Source of the DNA: an uncultured Blautia sp.
GTDB taxonomy: Bacteria; Bacillota; Clostridia; Lachnospirales; Lachnospiraceae
Reading direction: 5' to 3'
Length of the DNA: 6,676 nucleotides
Assembly: GCA_934394595.1 (NCBI GenBank)
Contig: CAKRRX010000138.1
Coordinates: forward strand, 1 to 6,676
Shown: piece by piece, positions 5,698-6,676 of the stretch
Position numbering within the stretch: the stretch's first letter is position 1
Layout of the letters: the number at the start of each line of letters is the position of its first letter
Position numbers and translations under genes: made by a program
Notes under the pieces: generated by a model
The model's input: only the letters and a program-made list of their open reading frames with translations
Told to the model about the DNA's origin: nothing
The model's database searches: none

Positions 5698-6240
5698 ATG
5701 GTAGAAACTATGGATAAGATCGTAGGTGTTCTTTACAAGATTATTCGTGTGGCTCTCTGTGTGATCCTGCTTGCAATGATCGGAATTCTGATGGCACATA
5801 TCATTTTCAGATATATTCTGAACAGTTCTCTGACCTGGTCAGAGGAACTTCTGAAGATTCTGCTGGTATGGTTTGGTATGATGAGTGTTTCTGTTCTTGC
5901 AGCCCGCAGAGAACATGTATCTATCGTTATCTTTAAAGAACGTATGCCAAAGAAAGTGGCAGATATTTTGACAAAAGTAACTCAGATCCTTACAGTTGCT
6001 ATCTGTATTGTTGTAATTTATGCAGGAATGAGATATGTGCTTCTGGCAGGACATCGTCCTACACCAGCGCTGAGACTTCCTTACAGATATGCTTATGCAG
6101 CAATCCCGGTTTCCTTCTGTTTTGTAACGATTTTTGAACTGCGTAACCTGCTGGTTGAACTTACCGGCAAAGGTCCTTATGCAGCAATCGAAAAACCGGA
6201 AGAAGACCTGACAGGTGGAAAAGAAGTAACACTGGATTAA
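5698..6240 (+). CDS. TRAP transporter small permease subunit (DctQ family)
   Basis: This 180-residue protein is the small membrane subunit that pairs with the large permease. Four hydrophobic segments are visible at about residues 13-36, 51-69, 93-113 and 131-149. The family signature FRYILNSSLTWSEELL (37-52) is clear, followed by a hydrophobic run and AARREHVSI (68-76). TPALRLPYRYAYAAIPVSF (122-140) matches the usual TPALGIP...AIP region before the last helix. The C-terminal 25 or so residues are charged and probably cytoplasmic. It is the last gene of the transporter operon, 77 bp after the binding-protein gene, and is followed directly by a strong terminator. Confidence 0.93.
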   Translation: MVETMDKIVGVLYKIIRVALCVILLAMIGILMAHIIFRYILNSSLTWSEELLKILLVWFGMMSVSVLAARREHVSIVIFKERMPKKVADILTKVTQILTVAICIVVIYAGMRYVLLAGHRPTPALRLPYRYAYAAIPVSFCFVTIFELRNLLVELTGKGPYAAIEKPEEDLTGGKEVTLD

Positions 6241-6256
6241 GTAAATAGAAATTATG

Positions 6257-6300
6257 AAGTGCCGCATAGTTCTTTTAGAAAGACTGTATGCGGCACTTTT
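6257..6300 (+). terminator. Intrinsic terminator ending the oxidoreductase-TRAP operon
   Basis: AAGTGCCGCATA (6257-6268) pairs perfectly with TATGCGGCACTT (6287-6298). An inner TCTTT/AAAGA stem (6271-6275 with 6279-6283) extends it. A short T run, TTTT, closes the structure at 6297-6300, 17 bases after the last transporter stop. The stem is GC-rich compared with its surroundings. The short T tract suggests some read-through into the next gene. Confidence 0.85.
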
Positions 6301-6336
6301 AGTAAAAAAATGTATTCAAAATAATGAAGAAGAAAT

Positions 6337-6340
6337 GGAG
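6337..6340 (+). promoter_or_regulatory. Ribosome binding site choosing the start at 6350
   Basis: GGAG ends nine bases before the ATG at 6350. In-frame ATGs at 6335 and 6341 overlap or abut this site and are therefore unlikely starts. Confidence 0.6.
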
Positions 6341-6349
6341 ATGAAAGAG

Positions 6350-6676
6350 ATGTTTAAGATTGATACAGCCGGCGAAAATATAGTATATACAGATACGGAT
6401 CTTAATGTAGAATTTTGTGTTCCTGCCAATGACTGTTCAGGCATGAAATATACACAGGAAATTTCTCCATTAAATGAAAAAGAAGATATAAAAAAAGCAT
6501 TTTTGTCCCCTGTATCTGGTAAAAGACTGTCAGAGATTGCGAAAGAGAGAAAAAGTAAAACGGCAGCAGTGCTGATATCAGATGCAACAAGGGGAATTTC
6601 CAATGCGGTCCTTGCAGCCCATGTGATCAGAGAGCTGGAAGAAGGTGGCCTTAAACTGAAAGATATTACATTTTTT
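6350..6676 (+). CDS. LarA-like (lactate racemase/DUF2088 family) protein, N-terminal fragment
   Basis: The first 109 codons are present and the gene runs off the right edge. The protein starts MFKIDTAGEN. After an acidic first half it shows PVSGKRLSEIAKERKSK (54-70), then AAVLISDATRGISN (72-85), then a helix ending in EEGGLKLKDITFF (97-109). This order matches the N-terminal domain of LarA and its homologs, where a proline precedes the LxEIA helix and a DxTR motif (Asp78, Thr80, Arg81 here) follows a hydrophobic strand. LarA uses a nickel pincer nucleotide cofactor to racemise lactate, and homologs act on other 2-hydroxy acids. The cofactor-binding His and Lys residues would lie beyond the window, so activity and substrate are open. 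The gene is on the same strand as the TRAP operon but lies behind its terminator. It may be read through at a low level or have its own weak promoter. Confidence 0.72.
   Translation, partial: MFKIDTAGENIVYTDTDLNVEFCVPANDCSGMKYTQEISPLNEKEDIKKAFLSPVSGKRLSEIAKERKSKTAAVLISDATRGISNAVLAAHVIRELEEGGLKLKDITFF

Noticed and set aside
6297..6325. Promoter for the LarA-like gene (AATAAT at 6320-6325)
   Set aside because: The -10 candidate is fair, but at 17-bp spacing the -35 region reads TTTTAG, a poor match, so I did not call it.
1..6676. CRISPR array, tRNA, rRNA, insertion sequence or attachment site
   Set aside because: No regularly spaced repeats, RNA-gene signatures, transposase sequence or terminal inverted repeats were found.

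Overview
The window looks like chromosomal DNA from a Gram-positive, AT-leaning anaerobe of the Clostridia, probably Lachnospiraceae. The grounds are strong AAGGAGG-type ribosome binding sites in front of every gene, a TRAP solute-binding protein made as a lipoprotein, AT-rich intergenic DNA and intrinsic terminators. The family assignment rests on general resemblance, not on a search.

Layout. Two genes point left: the start of an enolase paralog (1-116, cut by the window edge) and, upstream of it, a class II glycerate 2-kinase (189-1595). A 354-bp control region (1596-1949) separates them from a rightward operon. That operon holds an ornithine cyclodeaminase/mu-crystallin family oxidoreductase (1950-3074) and a complete tripartite TRAP transporter in the order large membrane subunit (3219-4505), binding protein (4535-5620), small membrane subunit (5698-6240). 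A strong terminator follows (about 6257-6300). The window then ends inside a gene whose product resembles the N-terminal domain of nickel-dependent lactate racemase LarA (6350 onward).

Control. The most striking non-coding signal is a pair of near-identical, mirror-image promoters in the divergent region. Each has TTGACA, a 17-bp spacer and a TATTxT -10 box. A 22-bp inverted repeat with one mismatch covers the -35 box and most of the spacer of both. This predicts that one regulator controls both sides. Within the operon, a long hairpin followed by a T-rich tract lies between the oxidoreductase gene and the transporter. A second hairpin, without a T tract, follows the binding-protein gene. Together they suggest graded expression of the four genes.

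How the genes may work together (inference). The TRAP system would import an organic acid or amino-acid-like anion. The oxidoreductase and possibly the LarA-like racemase/epimerase would convert it. Glycerate 2-kinase would make 2-phosphoglycerate, and the dedicated enolase paralog would take that to phosphoenolpyruvate. The kinase-enolase step is well founded biochemically. The identity of the imported substrate and the reactions of the oxidoreductase and the LarA homolog cannot be read from the sequence.
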